NCBI GenBank assembly: GCA_002348365.1 | Contig: DEBC01000067.1 | Span: 7,233 to 21,075 of the forward strand | Length of the DNA: 13,843 nucleotides | DNA from: Alphaproteobacteria bacterium UBA2966 | GTDB lineage: Bacteria > Pseudomonadota > Alphaproteobacteria > UBA2966 | Reading direction: 5' to 3' | Shown here: positions 13,347 to 13,843 of the stretch, in pieces | Layout: the number at the start of each line of letters is the position of its first letter | Numbering within the stretch: the first letter of the stretch is position 1 | Made by a program: the position numbers and the translations under genes | The notes under the pieces: model-generated | Told to the model about the DNA's origin: nothing | Database searches by the model: none | What the model saw: only the letters and a program-made list of their open reading frames with translations

Positions 13347-13843
13347 ATGCAGATTAGCAGCGACCGCATACTGACAACTCACACCGGCAGTCTTCCGCGC
13401 CCCGATGACCTGCTCGAATTGCTCGTCGCGCGGGATCAGAGCGAACCGTACGATCAGTCTGCATTTGACGAGAGGCTGAAGGCGGCCGTCGACGCCATCG
13501 TGCAGAAACAGATCACTGCGGGAATCGATATCGTCAACGATGGCGAGATGAGCAAGATCGGTTACGGCGCCTACGTCAAAGAGCGCCTGACCGGATACGA
13601 CGGCGAAGAGGCGCCGCGCATTCATGCCTCTGATCTCGATGAGTTTCCCGTCTATTTTCGACGTCTGTATGGCCCTGAAGGCTTCGACAAGATGACACGC
13701 CCTCTCTGTACCGGCCCCATTGAGTACGTCGACCGAGCCGCCGTGATGACAGACCTCGAGAACCTCAAGACGGCGTCACAAGGTTCGGAGGTCTCTGATC
13801 GATTTCTCAATTCCGCGACACCAGGCCTGGTATCGCTCTGGTT
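13347..13843 (+). CDS. MetE-like cobalamin-independent methionine synthase family protein (partial)
   Basis: The first 165 codons of a gene cut off by the right edge. The opening RILTTHTGSLPRPDDLLELL, with H12, then VDAIVQKQITAGIDIVNDGEMSK and YGAYVKERLTGY, is typical of the short (about 370-residue) MetE C-terminal-like proteins annotated as methionine synthase II or 5-methyltetrahydropteroyltriglutamate-homocysteine methyltransferase. Such short homologues often lack proven MetE activity and include zinc-dependent alkyl or thiol transferases. The zinc ligands lie in the missing C-terminal part. AGGA overlaps the modC stop codon seven bases before the ATG, so it probably belongs to the same transcript, although no functional link to molybdate is evident. 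Confidence 0.85.
   Translation, partial: MQISSDRILTTHTGSLPRPDDLLELLVARDQSEPYDQSAFDERLKAAVDAIVQKQITAGIDIVNDGEMSKIGYGAYVKERLTGYDGEEAPRIHASDLDEFPVYFRRLYGPEGFDKMTRPLCTGPIEYVDRAAVMTDLENLKTASQGSEVSDRFLNSATPGLVSLW

Noticed and set aside
1..13843. CRISPR arrays, tRNA or rRNA genes, insertion sequences, integrase or attachment sites
   Set aside because: Scanning both strands by eye found no regularly spaced repeats, cloverleaf-like sequences, transposase motifs or flanking inverted repeats; small RNAs cannot be excluded without computation.

Overview
The window is bacterial DNA, moderately GC-rich by eye and densely coding, with short intergenic gaps. The gene content fits a proteobacterium, most likely an alphaproteobacterium: Rieske ring hydroxylases, an acylpyruvase-type FAH protein, a DUF6494 small protein, and GC-rich REP-like palindromes. 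No rRNA, tRNA, CRISPR array, transposase or integrase was seen, so the taxonomic call is inference from gene families only.

The left two thirds (about 34-10328) look like a catabolic island for aromatic or related carboxylic compounds. Three paralogous 404-residue Rieske oxygenase alpha subunits lie on the minus strand. Two of them flank a single small beta subunit in what looks like one operon (alpha 2, beta, alpha 1; 4784 down to 1714). The third (7411 down to 6197) stands alone. Plus-strand genes are set between and around them: a class II aldolase (34-807), a TauE/SafE-type anion exporter (952-1695), a mandelate-racemase-group enolase (4879-6072) and a dienelactone hydrolase (7562-8257). 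A six-helix membrane protein (9152-8304) and an FAH-family hydrolase/isomerase (10328-9483) follow on the minus strand. A plausible route is ring hydroxylation by the Rieske enzymes, then downstream hydrolysis, dehydration/isomerisation and retro-aldol cleavage by the other enzymes. The ferredoxin/reductase partner, a ring-cleavage dioxygenase and a regulator are all missing from the window. The exporter beside a Rieske operon permits, but does not prove, a sulfonated substrate that releases sulfite.

Between the enolase and the third alpha subunit (6047-6159) sits a cluster of strong palindromes. The first forms the last codons of the enolase. At 9362-9475 there is the orphaned C-terminal tail of a class III adenylate cyclase, a gene remnant.

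The right third (10409-13337) is a molybdate uptake operon in the order DUF6494 small protein, modA, modB, modC, with a recognisable promoter upstream and a modB/modC stop-start overlap. A MetE-like (cobalamin-independent methionine synthase family) gene starts 9 bases after modC and runs off the right edge.

The most notable points are the three-alpha/one-beta arrangement; a 60-residue Rieske block identical between two paralogues although their DNA differs at about 26 silent sites; and a shortened His-X3-His iron motif, with Glu replacing the bridging Asp in two of the three.
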